DNA of 64,000 nt from Quercus robur (taxonomy: Eukaryota > Streptophyta > Magnoliopsida > Fagales > Fagaceae), in contig NC_065536.1 in NCBI RefSeq assembly GCF_932294415.1, forward strand, positions 35,584,354-35,648,353, written 5' to 3'. Shown in pieces: positions 11,972 through 23,901 of the stretch. The notes below the pieces were generated by a model. It was not told the origin of the DNA. It ran no database searches and saw nothing but the letters and a program-made list of their open reading frames with translations. A program made the translations under genes and the position numbers. The first letter of the stretch is position 1. The number at the start of each line of letters is the position of its first letter.

Positions 11972-13372
11972 CAATTTGAATGCATTTCATTTGGGTGAAA
12001 CCGATCACATTTGATTTGTAAAGTTGTAATTTATAACTACGTTTTAATGTTGGCTTATTCCATGACAAAAAGTGTTGTAATCGCTTTAATTTTGTTCCTT
12101 GTATTTTGTGGGATTTTATTGTATTGGGTTTAGTATTAAGTTGGTGAAGACTCAAGCTTAATTGAAGATCAAGTGGATTTCGTGAGAAGCTCGCGAGAAG
12201 CCAACCTGTGAAGTAGCCACATGAGAAGCACATGACTGGAAGCTGAAGAGTCATGTCAGGCTGTCAGTTTCGCAAGTGTCTCGCAGGTAAGGCCTTCCTG
12301 CAAGGTAGTCGCGAAACTCTCTGCCTGGAAGAATTTTAAGTGTGACTTTTTTACCCTTCACCCATACTATATATACCCTCATTACCCACAAAAGTAAAAG
12401 AGGCCATTAAGAGAGAAAAACCCCAGATAGGTTTTCTACAACACACACACCCAACTTTTAGAGAGAGAGCTACTCATCCTTAGTGAGAAATCATTCTAGC
12501 CTTTTCTCCTTCCCTCTTCCATTGTCATACCTTGAGAGGAGATTTGTACCCAAATACAACCCACACCTTTTCAGAGTGTAGAGAGTGTTTTGGAGCTTGG
12601 GAAGCTTTGGGGACTAAGCCAAAAGAAGCCGGTGAGGCTTGGCGGATGTAATCGGGCGTATTGCGGGATTCGGAAAGCTAGACAAGACATGGTTCTGAGA
12701 AGCCTTGTTGGAGTAAGAACTTGGAGGGCTTAGGTACATTGGGTTGATTAGGCTTGGAGGGTCTCTTGCTATTCGTGTATCCCAACTTATTGTCTAGTGG
12801 ATCAATTTAACGCTTGGAGGGCGGCGGAGAGGTTTTTCGTCGAGTTCTTCGGTTTCCTCTTCGATAACACATCAGGATGTTATCTTGTGTTTGCATTCTC
12901 TCTTCCTTTACTCTTGTGCTTTACTTGTATTGTTTGCTGTTCTTGTTTATGCACTAGAGTAGTATCGGTTGATTGCATTTTATTTACTCTTGTTTCCGCA
13001 CTTAGATAAGTTAGAGTAAAAGCAATCTAGCCGTAATTTTTATTTTGGGGGTCTAAACAGCTCTTGTGTTTTAACACATTTTCGAGCTTTCATGATTAAT
13101 TGAAATTAATTTTGATTAGTCAATAATTAAAATTAATTAAATAATTTATGAGATTGGTTGTTGAATTGGTTAAAAAGAGTTTGGTTGCATAGGAATAAAA
13201 GGGATAATCTGATAATGTGGGAATTATTGATAATTAGGCTTTTAGAAGTAATTATCTTTCAAATAATTATTCTTTTGAGGACTTAATTATCAATTTGAAA
13301 TGAATTTTCTTTAGAATATAAATTTGAAAAACGTCCAAGTACAAATCCCAACCCAAAAATCACCCGATAGGG
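11972..13372 (+). mobile_element. Partial Tat/Ogre-type LTR, interrupted
   Basis: Bases 11972-12016 and 13098-13372 belong to the LTR family whose 5' end is seen at 27800. The 13181-13370 part is found again, diverged, at 43921-44097, next to an LTR end with a primer-binding site. The first ~210 bases of the LTR are missing in this copy. The gap between the two pieces is a nested solo LTR. Confidence 0.6.
12017..13092 (+). mobile_element. Nested solo LTR, 1,076 bp, TSD TGATT (unit 1)
   Basis: The element starts TGTAAAG and ends CTTTCA and is flanked by TGATT at 12012-12016 and 13093-13097. Removing it and one TSD copy rejoins the surrounding LTR cleanly. Inside are a TATA-like 'actatatatacc' at about 12367 and a CT-rich leader, as expected for an LTR promoter. 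No internal domain is present. The small open frames in it have no known domains. Confidence 0.82.
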
Positions 13373-13800
13373 TTTTTGCCTTGCGAGAGGTTTTTCCCAT
13401 TAGTCAACAAATCACCATGATAATTTAATTTCCACTGCACTTTAGTTTATTTGATGATTTGTGTGCACTTCCATGATTTGGCATGTAATTTGACCTAATC
13501 AATCAACTTGGGTAATTGAATTAATTAATCGGGTTCAATCTATGACCCGACACATGACTTTTAAAATATATAGTAATTGTATGGAAAAAAAATTAAATGT
13601 TACCTGAATTGAAAATTAGTGTATTAAAAAAATGAAGCATTGACATCAAAAAAAAAAAAAAAAAAAAAACAAACAAACAACCATTGACAAAATCTATTTT
13701 ATTTCCTATAGGTATAGGAATCCTATTCCTATTTCATTGGTAAAAACAAAAGAAAATATTGTATTCTTTGTTAATACATACAAAGGAAGCTTCCCACGTT

Positions 13801-15482
13801 ATGGATCACAAGAACAACATAGATGTGGACAGGGTGTTTGAACTACTAGACTATCTTCAACAACATATTCTGTCTTAGCTTTCCATCAATGAAGTTTTTC
13901 AATCCTCTATACTATTTAAGAGATGGAAACATGTGTGGACTGCAATCCTAGTTCTAAAAGTTCACACAACCTTGTTTGGTTCTTTCGAGGTGCTGAAAAA
14001 TATGGATATCTAGAGAAAGTTATGGGAATTTTATATCTTGGGGGAAAGAACTTTAGGAAGGCATTGTAAGGAGGCTAAGTATAAAGGAATTTTCACTTAT
14101 TCACTACTTTGATAATCGCAAATCATTTTCTCTTGTTGATCGTTGGATTAACTATGTGGTTAAGAGTGATGTCAAAAGCTATCCCCAATCTTTGTTCCTG
14201 GATACTGTATATTTGATCAAGATTACTATTATGAAAGGTATCAATTACCTCAAAGTGTTTTGGACGCAGAATCCATAACTGTGTTGACTCTATGTTGGTG
14301 TAAGTTGGACACAAACTGTGGTAATATAAACTTATCCTCTTTGAAAACACTGCCTTTAGCTTGCATTGATGCAGATGATAAACTATTCAAAAACTAGTTG
14401 CTGGGAGTCATGTGATAGAAGAAATGAAATTTATGAAGTGCCACGAATTGGAAAGTATAAAGTTCTTCGGTCTTATTAAAGCCAAGTTGATTGAGATGGA
14501 ACTCAACGATGATCTTGTGAGAGTTGAGTTGAAAGCATCAAATCTTTATCTTGTAATTACACATTAGCCTGAACAATGTGAGGTCAATCTGCTTCCTTGT
14601 AATAATCTGAGAATGTTAAAATTTAGTGCACCAAACATAACAGAGAAGTGGTTCCACAGTCATTTTTCTCAACTTCCACTAATCGAGTACTTGAGCGTAG
14701 ACCATTGTTGTACACTAGAAAGACTGAAGATTTCAAGTCATCATCTTTAGACATTGTACTTATAGCCCCTTCTATTGCCATGACTCTCTTAGGGCCATAG
14801 TTCTTCCATGCAGATAGTCTACTTTTGAACCACCTTTAGGTTGGGTTTTGGCTTAGTATCACCACCTCTTTTGAACCACCTTATTTGTTAGGCTTAGAAT
14901 GCACTGCTACTCCAAATCATATCATTGAAACTACCATATATCTAGAGCGAAAGAAGGTTATGATGATAAGACTTCTATCATTTTCCTTACTATCTTGGAA
15001 GTTTGTATGTGTCCTATATATCTCCTGTTATACCTAATTTGCTAGTTTCTTGGAGTAGATGCTAAAAGTTATAATCATGGTATTCTAAACGAGTATATTT
15101 ATAAAAATAAATATTTCCCAATAACCGTCAGTGCTTCATAATTTGATAAATATGATTCATTTTGTCACAAAAGTAGACTAATTTAACTACATCCAATCTC
15201 TTAAACCTTTTTTTTTTAGCATTTTGATAGTGTTACCAACTCTTTACTTGATTTCAGTTCTCCTATGAAAAGCCTATTCGTAGAGGGGAAAAGCCTAGCT
15301 GTTGCAAACTCCTTCTAGTTCCGTGTTGGAGGCATTGCCTAAAGTCTGTGATAACTGAAAACTCTAGGATTGCTGCGGATAAAGAAACTCTAAAGGCAGA
15401 GGAAATAGGGCTAGAGAAATATTTTAACGAGAACACAAAAATCTTGGAGAGCTTCCAATTCCTTTCTGGTGTCGTTGCTTAA
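13801..15482 (+). pseudogene. F-box/LRR (FBD-type) pseudogene, unit 1
   Basis: From the ATG at 13801 the translation shows an F-box: VDRVFELLDYLQQHILS, a stop (TAG), then SSILFKRWKHVW. Downstream, in shifting frames, come leucine-rich stretches such as SITVLTLCWCKLD (about 14270) and LIEYLSVDHCCTLERL (about 14680). The tail at 15275-15482 has the C-x-W-R-H-C-L-K-x-V motif of FBD-class F-box proteins and ends in TAA. Such proteins are substrate receptors of SCF ubiquitin ligases. Several stops and frameshifts make this copy inactive. Confidence 0.75.
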
Positions 15483-16428
15483 ATATTGTCAAGATTAAGA
15501 GGTTTAAAGGATCTTCATACAAAAATATTTTTTAAGAAATATTGTTCTTACAATGTAGGGAATTGTAAATCCTCTCATAATCTGTGACTTCTAGCTTGTC
15601 TAGTAGAACCTTGCTACAAACTCGGGTTATTTTTTCAGTTTATATGAATATTCTAATTGTCTGAATATTTTGTAAGACTACTGCTGACACTAAGGAACCT
15701 GTTAAAGATGTTCTTAGGTTAGGAATTCTAGCACTATCCCTCTTAGGCATGGTGTCTTTGTGGTAGCAGTGCTAGTGATGCTGTTTCTATTCGAGTTATA
15801 TCACCTGATTTTCTTATTACTTATGGCATATGAGAACACTAGCATGCGATTTACTGAAATGGTAGGGTGCTTGGCCTGGCTTTTAGTCTTTACTCTTTAA
15901 GTTAGAAATGATTCTCATAAGCTTGATTAAAAGTAACTAGCCTCATCACATGTGCTTCGCATGTGCGACGATGCTTTTCATTTTTTATTTTTTGGGTCCA
16001 CACGTTTTACTCATGGGAGCTTTATTTTATTTTTTATTTTAAGAAGAAGTTGTATTAGTACTTGACTACTAATGCGAGAGAGAAATGTGGAGGTGGGATA
16101 AAAAACTTTTTATTTTTTATTTTTTTTAAGTTGGACAAAAATTAGGTGGTTTTGAAGTACTAATTTTACATGTCTAACCCTATGATTTAAGCCTTAGAAA
16201 CAGATGAATTTGAGGGTATTTTGGACATCTAAATAGACGATCCCAAACAGGGCAATATCTTTAAATAGTACTATAGATACGTGTTAGGTGTGTAAGTACC
16301 AAGCTAAATGGATAAATCTAGCAGCCTCGAAATATTTTTTTTACTGAAGGATTGGCATGTAATTTAGTGACTCTGTGAAAGAGATACAATTGAATGGGCT
16401 TTTGGTTTTGGTTGATGATGGTGATCTC
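15483..16428. other. Gene-free spacer, unit 1
   Basis: No gene is recognised. It holds AT-rich text with 'ttttatttttt' runs at about 15980-16130. The same sequence is repeated in unit 2. Confidence 0.5.
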
Positions 16429-16985
16429 CAGGGCTATCCATGGGTTGAGTCGAGTTGGCAAAATCAGCCCATGCCCATTTTCCCACGCAAACCCACCAAC
16501 TAAAATATGACCTAAACCCACCCAATTATTAATTGGGTTAAATGGGTAGTAACCCAATTAGACCCAATTATAACTAACGTTAATTGGCTTTTAACTAGGT
16601 ACCCAATTAAGCCTAAATATCATTTCTACAAATCACCAAACTCTAAAGTACCTCAAAACCACTAAAAAGACCAAAATACCCATAAAACCTCCAAAATTAC
16701 CAAAATACATCCTAAACCTAAAAATGAAATAAATACCCCCCGAAATCTTAAAATGACCAAAATACCCCCTAAATCTAAAAAATGACCAAAATACCTCTAA
16801 AACATTAAAATGACCAAAATACTCCCTAAACCCGTCAAATGACCGAAATACCCTCAAAACCTAAAAAAAACCAAAGTACCCCCCTAAACCTAAAAATTGA
16901 ACGAAATACCTCTAAAACCCAAAAATGACCAAAATACCCCCGGAACCTAAAAAACGATCAAAATTCCATTGAAACCTAAAATTTT
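16429..16985 (+). repeat. Left inverted arm with minisatellite, beside exopolygalacturonase 1
   Basis: The arm begins CAGGGCTATCCATGGGT, like a hAT-type terminal repeat. It then has a subterminal block of AATTGGGT-type words, then about a dozen degenerate ~28-bp repeats around 'gaccaaaataccccctaaa' (about 16640-16975). The same three parts occur in the same order, but inverted, at 20413-19945 on the other side of the gene. Together they resemble a foldback element. Confidence 0.65.
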
Positions 16986-17370
16986 GCTCATTTTGTTTTT
17001 GTTTACTTACTCGATTGTGTACTAAATTGGATTGGTAGTAGATGCTTAACAATATTGGTGGACTGTATTACTTAAGAATAAAAAGCATTTAGGAAGAGTT
17101 GAATAATTTTTTTTTTTTATTAAGAATGATCTCAATTGCAATAATAGAACAATTACTATCTACAACAACACTACAGATCATAGCAGATTTCAACAAAAGG
17201 CTGAACTTAAACAACTCAAAAAATAACTAAAAAAATTCCACAGTTTCATTTAAATAAAGAAAAAGGGAACATGTTAGATGGGATTCTATTTAGAATAGAA
17301 CTCCGATAACGTATCTGCGAATTGTATTTGTTCATTGTACATTAGTTTTAACAGCTTGGGAAGCATTTCA

Positions 17371-19481
17371 TTAATTTTTACTGGCACAAGCAGGAGGGTT
17401 CAGCTTGCCCGAAACTGCAGGCTGGACGTTAGTACAAGTGGAAGTAGCAGATCCTCCACTTCCCTTGTACGTGAGATCAATGTCAGAAAGCACCACTTGT
17501 TGGCATGGTACACTCTTACTGCAAATAAGATTCACAGCTTCCTTTGTCGAAGAACTGCCACTAATTTTCTTGAAGCTAACATTGCTGATCTTAACTTTAG
17601 AGGGAGACTGAAAACAAAACAAAAAAGCGCACCCAAGAATTCGATATTAGTAGTTTAACTTTTTTTTTTTTAACATCAAAATTTGTGTATATATTTGAGA
17701 TGTTTATAATAACCTGGTTTGAGCATTGACTGTTTGGGCAGTAGTTTTGATCAATGATGATAGGATTGGCAACATTTTTCATGACAACATCCTCGAAATG
17801 TATATCAGTAGCAGCTCCAGAAGTGGAAGCAGGCCATGTTTTGATTCTAACACCATTATCTGTATTGCTAAGTGTGGCACCAGTAACTCTGATTCCTGAA
17901 ACAGGTTCTTCGTTTTGGTACTTTCCAAGACTTCCAACACTGATACCATGGCCAGGTCCACAAGTTACTTGGTTAACAGTAACATCTTGGGCTCCAGCAC
18001 CAACGGAGATGCAATCATCACCTGTTCCAATATTGGCATTGGTAATGGTGATCTGAGATGAATGTCCCACGTGGATTCCATCGGTGTTGGGGCTATTTGC
18101 GGGTGCAGTTATGGTAACATGTTGGAATTGCAACTTCGTGCATTGCAAAAGGTTGATGTGGAAATATTTGCTGTCCTTCGATGTAATGTCTTGGACTATT
18201 GAATTTGTGACTTTATCGAACCTTATATTCTGTTCATGTTTACAAGTTAGATAAATTGAAATGCTAAATATGAGCGCTCGAGTTTCATTTTAATTAGTAA
18301 AATGGGAACGATTCTTCGAATTATACAAAAATATATAAAAAAAAATTGTTTGGAAACGAACGTGATCATTAAATCAATATAAAAAAGAAATGGTAAAGTT
18401 GTAGCAAATATTATTACATAAAAACTTACAAACTAATGTTTCTGTGAACGTGGTTGGTACTACTTCAATAATATTATATTATATAAACAATTCTTTAGAG
18501 ACCACAAGCTTTGTCAAAAGATTACATGTGCGATTGTGATTGTTGAATTATTGTTTTTATATTTAACCATTGTTTTTTCTATATCGCTTTTAGTCGCACA
18601 TGTTAGTGTTGTGGCACAAAAATTACTCCATAAACTTTCTCATATAAAAATTTTAAAATTAATTCTTTTTTGAGTTGTGACACATCACTATACAAAACTT
18701 GTCAAATTATTAGTAAAACATCATTTAACATATAAATGTTTGAATTTGTTTTTTTAACGGGTAAATTTTGTAAAGTTGTAGTGTCTATGTATATCTAATA
18801 GAAAATGATGGAATATAAATGCTAATTAATTAAGATTGAAATCTTACAATAGGAAGTACGTTGCAGTTTTTGTCTTTGTCACACTTATTTTTTTGCCATG
18901 CTTGTTGTCCTTTGCCATCAAAAACTCCACCACCTGACACAGTGAGACCGTCGATACGTTCAAAAACAACCCAACCATCTTTACCGTTGAGGGAGGCAAC
19001 ATCTAATGGGGCTTGTAGGGTTCCCTGAAGGTTAAACTCAATTGCACCTTTGCATGGACCCAACAAATTCACATAACCTAGTTTGTATACCCCTGCTGAA
19101 ATCACAACTTTACTTTCTGCTACTGCGCACGCAGCTTTCCAAGCTTTTGTCAAAGCCTAAACACATTGTAAAAAAAAAAAAAAAAAATCAAGATCAGTAT
19201 ATAATAATCATTTTGCATGTTAATGTTTTATCATTTGGTCATGACATCGATCCGTTTCTAGTGTAAACGGAGTTTGAACCTAAGTTCTCTTGTTAAAGTT
19301 AAAAGGCTTTACTAGTGATGTTAACTGGAACACACTCTTCTTGTCAATTGCGTATTTATACCTGGGTTATATCAGCATTAGGTTGTGCTCCATATGATTT
19401 AACATCAAAGACCTGCTGGGCTTTGGTGGATGCCAACACCAATAGCAACAAAATTGTTGCAATGCTTAAATTCTTTCCCAT
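17371..19481 (-). CDS. Exopolygalacturonase (GH28), copy 1, four exons
   Basis: Exons on the minus strand are 19481-19362, 19156-18848, 18229-17714 and 17607-17371, all in phase 0 with GT-AG introns, giving 393 residues. That is the usual family length. A signal peptide is visible (hydrophobic 7-17, likely cut after Ala21), so the enzyme is secreted to the wall or pollen-tube apoplast. The four GH28 motifs are intact: NTD (191-193), DD in GTGDDCIS (214-215), GHG (236-238) and RIK (271-273). From family knowledge it removes galacturonic acid from the non-reducing end of homogalacturonan, often in pollen. A TATA box lies ~75 bases upstream of the ATG. The gene sits between two inverted minisatellite arms and is duplicated 16 kb away. 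Endo- versus exo-action is inferred from overall similarity. Confidence 0.92.
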
Positions 19482-19554
19482 CTTATTGTTCTTTATTTTC
19501 TTTCTATTACCAGTTTGTTGTACGAAATGATGGTAACCCCATTTGGTTTGAAGC

Positions 19555-19562
19555 TATTTATA
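19555..19562 (-). promoter_or_regulatory. TATA box of exopolygalacturonase 1
   Basis: TATAAATA reads on the minus strand 74 bases before the start codon. That spacing would give a 5' leader of about 45 bases. The same box is present in copy 2. Confidence 0.7.
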
Positions 19563-19944
19563 CTTCAATACCTGAATTCCACACCATTGAAACTACTCAA
19601 CTAATATTAACTAATTTAAGGTTGCTAAGAACTCTCCTGTATATACTTCAACTTCTGTACTATTATTAGTTTTTGTGCTTTCTCCTCCACTAATTAATTA
19701 TCATTTGTTATTGTATAAGGTAAGATTATTTTACTTTTGTATATCATCTTAACTTCTTTGCTTTAAATGGCATGCTGTTAGCAACCTGAAATATGTTCAT
19801 TTTATCATGTAAGCAAAGTGAATACTTCCGTTAGTAAGGGGGGAAAAGTCTAGTAAAATCTACCAAAATTGTCCAAAATTAGCATAGGCAGCATGGTTGT
19901 CTACGCTTTACAATAGCAAATTATGAAACCCACCAATATTTTGC

Positions 19945-20413
19945 CCATTTATTAGTTTTCGAGGTATTTTGGTAAATTTATTTGTTTTTTTGGGGGCGGG
20001 GGTATTTCTATCATTTTTTAGGTTTTGAGATGTATTTATGTCATTTTTTTTGGTTTAGGGGGGATGTTTTGTTCCATTTTTAGGTTTTAGGGTTATTTTG
20101 GTCATTTTTTAAGTTCTGAGGGTATTTTGGTAATTTTAAGTGGTGTTTTTTTAGCATATTTAGTTTTTCTTTAGGTTTGGAGGGTATTTTGGAAATTTTA
20201 AAGGATTTTAGGAGTACTTTAGTCATTTTCAAGTTTAAGGGGCATTTTGGTAATTAAGATTATTAGGTAATTGGGTGGGTTGGGGTTTACCCATAATAAT
20301 TGGTTTAGGTTGGGATTGGGTTAGAAGTAATTAGTTATATGGGTACTAAATGAGTAAATGAGTTTTAACCAAACCAACAGCCCTCCCCAAACCTACCCAT
20401 TTGATACCCCTAG
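19945..20413 (-). repeat. Right inverted arm with minisatellite, beside exopolygalacturonase 1
   Basis: Read from 20413 leftward on the minus strand it begins CTAGGGGTATCAAATGGGT. It then has words such as ACCCACCCAATTA and then the degenerate repeats around 'gaccaaaataaccctaaaa' (about 20250-19963). This mirrors the left arm at 16429-16985. No matching target-site duplication is seen outside the pair. Confidence 0.62.
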
Positions 20414-20477
20414 TATTGGGGATGAACCACCGCTTAACTTGATTTGATTAGGTGAATGGGTTAGGGATCAGGTGGGG

Positions 20478-20915
20478 TTTACACCACGTCCTTATCAAAT
20501 TCGGACTCATATGATAAATGATGCGCACCAAAGTTTACGTGGCTAATAAAATAATAACAAATTTGTTTTAATAAACATTAAAAAAAAAAAAAAGAATCCG
20601 AATATGGTAAGGATAGGGGTGTAATACCCGTGTTTTACACCATCTAATAAGAGATTGATTACCTCCTACCACACCTAATAACATCTCAATAAACTCCCAA
20701 TTTGGTTGGATTTTCAAAATGGGTATCATAATTGGTTGGGTGTGGTTGTTTTTATTTTTTAATATGTAATAAGATGATGTGGTGGTATTTTGGGATTAAA
20801 GGTATAAAACTTCAGTTTTATAACACATCTTTACAGATTTAATCTCTAAAAAAAATGTCACATCAAGGTTTTTTTCTTAAATCTTATTTTCTTTTCTCTC
20901 ACTTTCTTAGCAACC
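20478..20915. repeat. Dispersed repeat R, copy in unit 1
   Basis: Same repeat as 11541-11971. The inverted-repeat head spans about 20475-20629, with the left arm TTTACACCACGTCCTTATC and the right arm GGTAAGGATAGGGGTGTAA. Beyond 20915 the sequence differs from the first copy. Confidence 0.6.
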
Positions 20916-21361
20916 AAACACAAAGAAAATCTCTTAGTCATTTATTTTCTCTCAAACTCAAGAACAAAAAGTACTAAGCTCAACTTCCAACAAGCTATTG
21001 GAGTTGTGATTTTAAGTCGAAGACCTAGCCCTTTTAGGCTGAGAATCAAATTTTGAGTAAGGTTTTACTATCAGAAAATAAGAAAACAAAAAATGATGCA
21101 ATTGAATAAAGTTTCTCTCCAAAGTAGTTTGGTGAGAAACTTTTCAAACTTCTTATATTATCTCTTTTTTGGGTGTGAATTTTGAAAATCTAACCGTTGA
21201 ATTTCATGTTCCTTATGTTCTTAACATGCATATCAAATTGAATGTTATTTACTATTTGATCAATCAACCAATTTTTATACAAAATTTTAGATCACAAAAA
21301 CTTGAAATTTTAACATTTGTTTGATGACATAGTAATTAATCTTTGATTTTCTTGAAACTAA
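20916..21361. other. Unassigned AT-rich sequence, unit 1
   Basis: No gene is recognised between repeat R and the Harbinger-like element. The same sequence occurs in unit 2 at 36972-37417. Confidence 0.4.
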
Positions 21362-22191
21362 GGGTGCATTTGTTTCAGTGTAAAATATTTTCCGGGTGTA
21401 AAATATTTTCAGGTGAAAATATTTTCGGGAAAAGAAAATATTTTCAAGTGTTTGGTTGCATTCTGAAAATGTTATTTTCCTACCAGTTTCTCACATTTTC
21501 TCAGCTTCCAAACAAATTTCATAATAGAAAATTTTAATAATAAACTTAAAAGAAACAAAAATCAAAACAAAACATTCATTGAACTAAAAAAATTGGCGAA
21601 ACGGAGAGAGGGGGAGGAAGAGAGAGTGATCGACAATTAAGGGAAAAGGAGAGGTAGATCGAGAAAGAGAGAGATCAGGCATGGGTAGGTCATGGGTGCG
21701 ATCTCGCCGGTGCTGGGGATGCAATCTCGTCAGTGCTGGGGTGCGACGAGACCGGTGTGATCTGGGGTTGGGTGCGGTGGTGCGATCTGGGGTTTTGGTG
21801 TGCACGATCTCGCTAGCTCTACTCTCTCTTATTGCTCTTGGTTCAGTCCTTTTTTTTTTTTTCTTCTAGAAATGGTTTGAAGGTAAGCTTGGAGATGGGT
21901 TTTGGACAGTGGGGCGGCACGATCTGGGCTGGTCGAAGCTTGGCTGAGGTGAGCTTGGATATGGGTTTTTGACCGTGTAGGGTTGTGCTCGAGCTTTCTC
22001 TATTCAGGTTTGATTTCCGGAAATTTTTTGAGGGTAAAATCAAAGCGTAAATGATTTTACGCTCAAAGTGGCTTATTTTCCGGTCAAAGCGTAAATGATT
22101 TTCTGTTGACCGTATTTTCCGTAGCAGCCAAACACACACAAGGGTGTAAAATAATTTCTTGAAAGTGTTTTCAGGCGAAACAAATGCACCC
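21362..22191. mobile_element. Harbinger-like non-autonomous element, 830 bp, TSD TAA (unit 1)
   Basis: The ends are GGGTGCATTTGTTTC and its inverse GAAACAAATGCACCC, flanked by TAA on both sides (21359-21361 and 22192-22194). Subterminal copies of GTGTAAAATA and TTTTCAGG also mirror each other. TIRs starting with G-runs and a TAA target duplication fit PIF/Harbinger. No transposase frame is present. The centre contains a GC-rich 24-bp minisatellite around 'gtgcgatctggggtt'. Confidence 0.75.
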
Positions 22192-22194
22192 TAA

Positions 22195-23010
22195 ACAGAA
22201 AACTGTTTTCATCATGGGTGCTGAAAAAATATTTTGATGCTGAAAAATATTTAATGTAGGAAGTTATTTAAAATATTACATTTTTTTTAATGCAAAAAAT
22301 AGTGCAAAATTTTATGTAGAAAAATAGTGTAGTGAATAATGTAGAAAAATAGTTTTCTATAAGATCTTTTTAACAAACTGGATCTATGAACCTAACATTA
22401 ATTAAAAAAATAATCCTAGATCTAATATACTTGCATGATTCTAGTATTTTAACTCAAAAGTATGGAAACACATTTATAACTAGGAAAAATCCTGATTCTA
22501 AACATGTGAACATAATATTTGAATTAAGAACCCTAAAAACATGAAAAGTAGGAAAAACTAAGAAAAACCTATATCTTGCATGCTAAACAAATACGAACTA
22601 ACTAAGAAGATGAAAATAAAACATGTTTGAATCTAAAAGCTAGGGCCTAATTAAAAAAAGAAGAGGTTTAGAAACCTTACCTGCATGCACTAGCACTCCT
22701 AAGCTTTACAAGCACTCGCAGCAAAAAAAGTTTCTCTATAAAGGGATTTGTAAGTAGAAATTTGGTAGCCTAAGACCATGAGATCCAAACTATCCCTTCT
22801 AGTGACTTGAAACCAGGAGGTCTAAGACACCAAAGGCACCTTCCTACTACTAACTATAGAGAATAGGGATAGAGTTCTCTTGAAGAGGATTTATGAATAT
22901 GAAGTTGGTAGCTCAAGACTAGGAGGTCCAAGCTATCTCCTCTAGTGAATTGAAACCAGGAGCACCAAGGCACCAAAGGCTCCTTACTGCTACTAACTCT
23001 AAAGAGTAAG

Positions 23011-23065
<55 letters not shown>

Positions 23066-23901
23066 TAGTTTACTAGGAAGTTTTGAGGATTTTTGGAGTG
23101 CTTTGAACTATTGATGGAGGGGGGGTATTTATATTGGATGTTAAGGAGCTAGGGATAAGTCTTTGGGCAATGTGAGACTTAGAAAAATAAAGTGTTTTGA
23201 GTGAAAAATGTAGGGGGCAAAGTCAACTTGAGTAAGGAGTCAACCAGGCCAAAAAAGGATGAGATTCTGGGGGATCTGGTCCAAGTTCTGATCGGCACTT
23301 GGTATAAATCCTCCCTAGATCTTTCCCTTTTTTTGTCTCTTATGTTCTAGTTTCAATTATGATTTGATTCCTTCCAAAGATCATTGCTCACTATTTTGAC
23401 CATGACTTTTGATCCACAAATCATATTTGAGTGAATTTTGTTTCATTTGAACATAGACATCCTAAGATTTAATTTGAACATAATTTTTTGTAATTTATAT
23501 TTAAAATGAGTGAGTTATGGCCATTTGAAGTTAAGGTAGCAGTGCAGTCAAATTTAGGGTTTTGCAAGCCCGTGTTTGGAATCATGCATGCGCACCCACG
23601 ACCATGTGCACACATTATGCGTTATGGTCATATCTTCATTTTTAAGGACCCAAAGCTTCAAGCTTTGGGTTGGGTTGGGCCACCCCTAAACCCTTAAGAA
23701 TGTCCAAAGCCTCTAAAAGGTTTTGAAAACGCTAGGCTGGATTGGGTTGATTGGGCCTGTACCCTAATTAATTTGTTTTCAGGATTGCCATAGTGGGAGA
23801 TCCCAAAAGCACCTTTCTTTGTTATATGTGGTATTTAGATGATATTTGATGATAACCCCCTTAAAAATCTGGCTATACGTGAAAACTACCAGGTAGCCGA
23901 G
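22195..23901. other. Probable retrotransposon debris, unit 1
   Basis: No gene is recognised. There is an imperfect ~135-bp tandem duplication (about 22770-22850 and 22905-22990, sharing 'ttgaaaccagga' and 'caccaaaggc'). A (GA)n microsatellite spans about 23014-23062. Text such as 'gatcggcacttgg' resembles words in the Tat LTR at 44160, so this may be LTR sequence. Confidence 0.4.

Noticed and set aside
12797..13009. 70-codon open frame seen in both units
   Set aside because: It is inside the nested solo LTR, lacks a domain, and is shared only because of the duplication.
17335..18056. Plus-strand open frames over the exopolygalacturonase exons (also 33389-34107)
   Set aside because: They are antisense shadows of GH28 exons.
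16415..20425. Target-site duplication around the two inverted arms
   Set aside because: The bases outside the left terminus (ggtgatct) and right terminus (tattgggg) do not match, so insertion as one unit is not shown.
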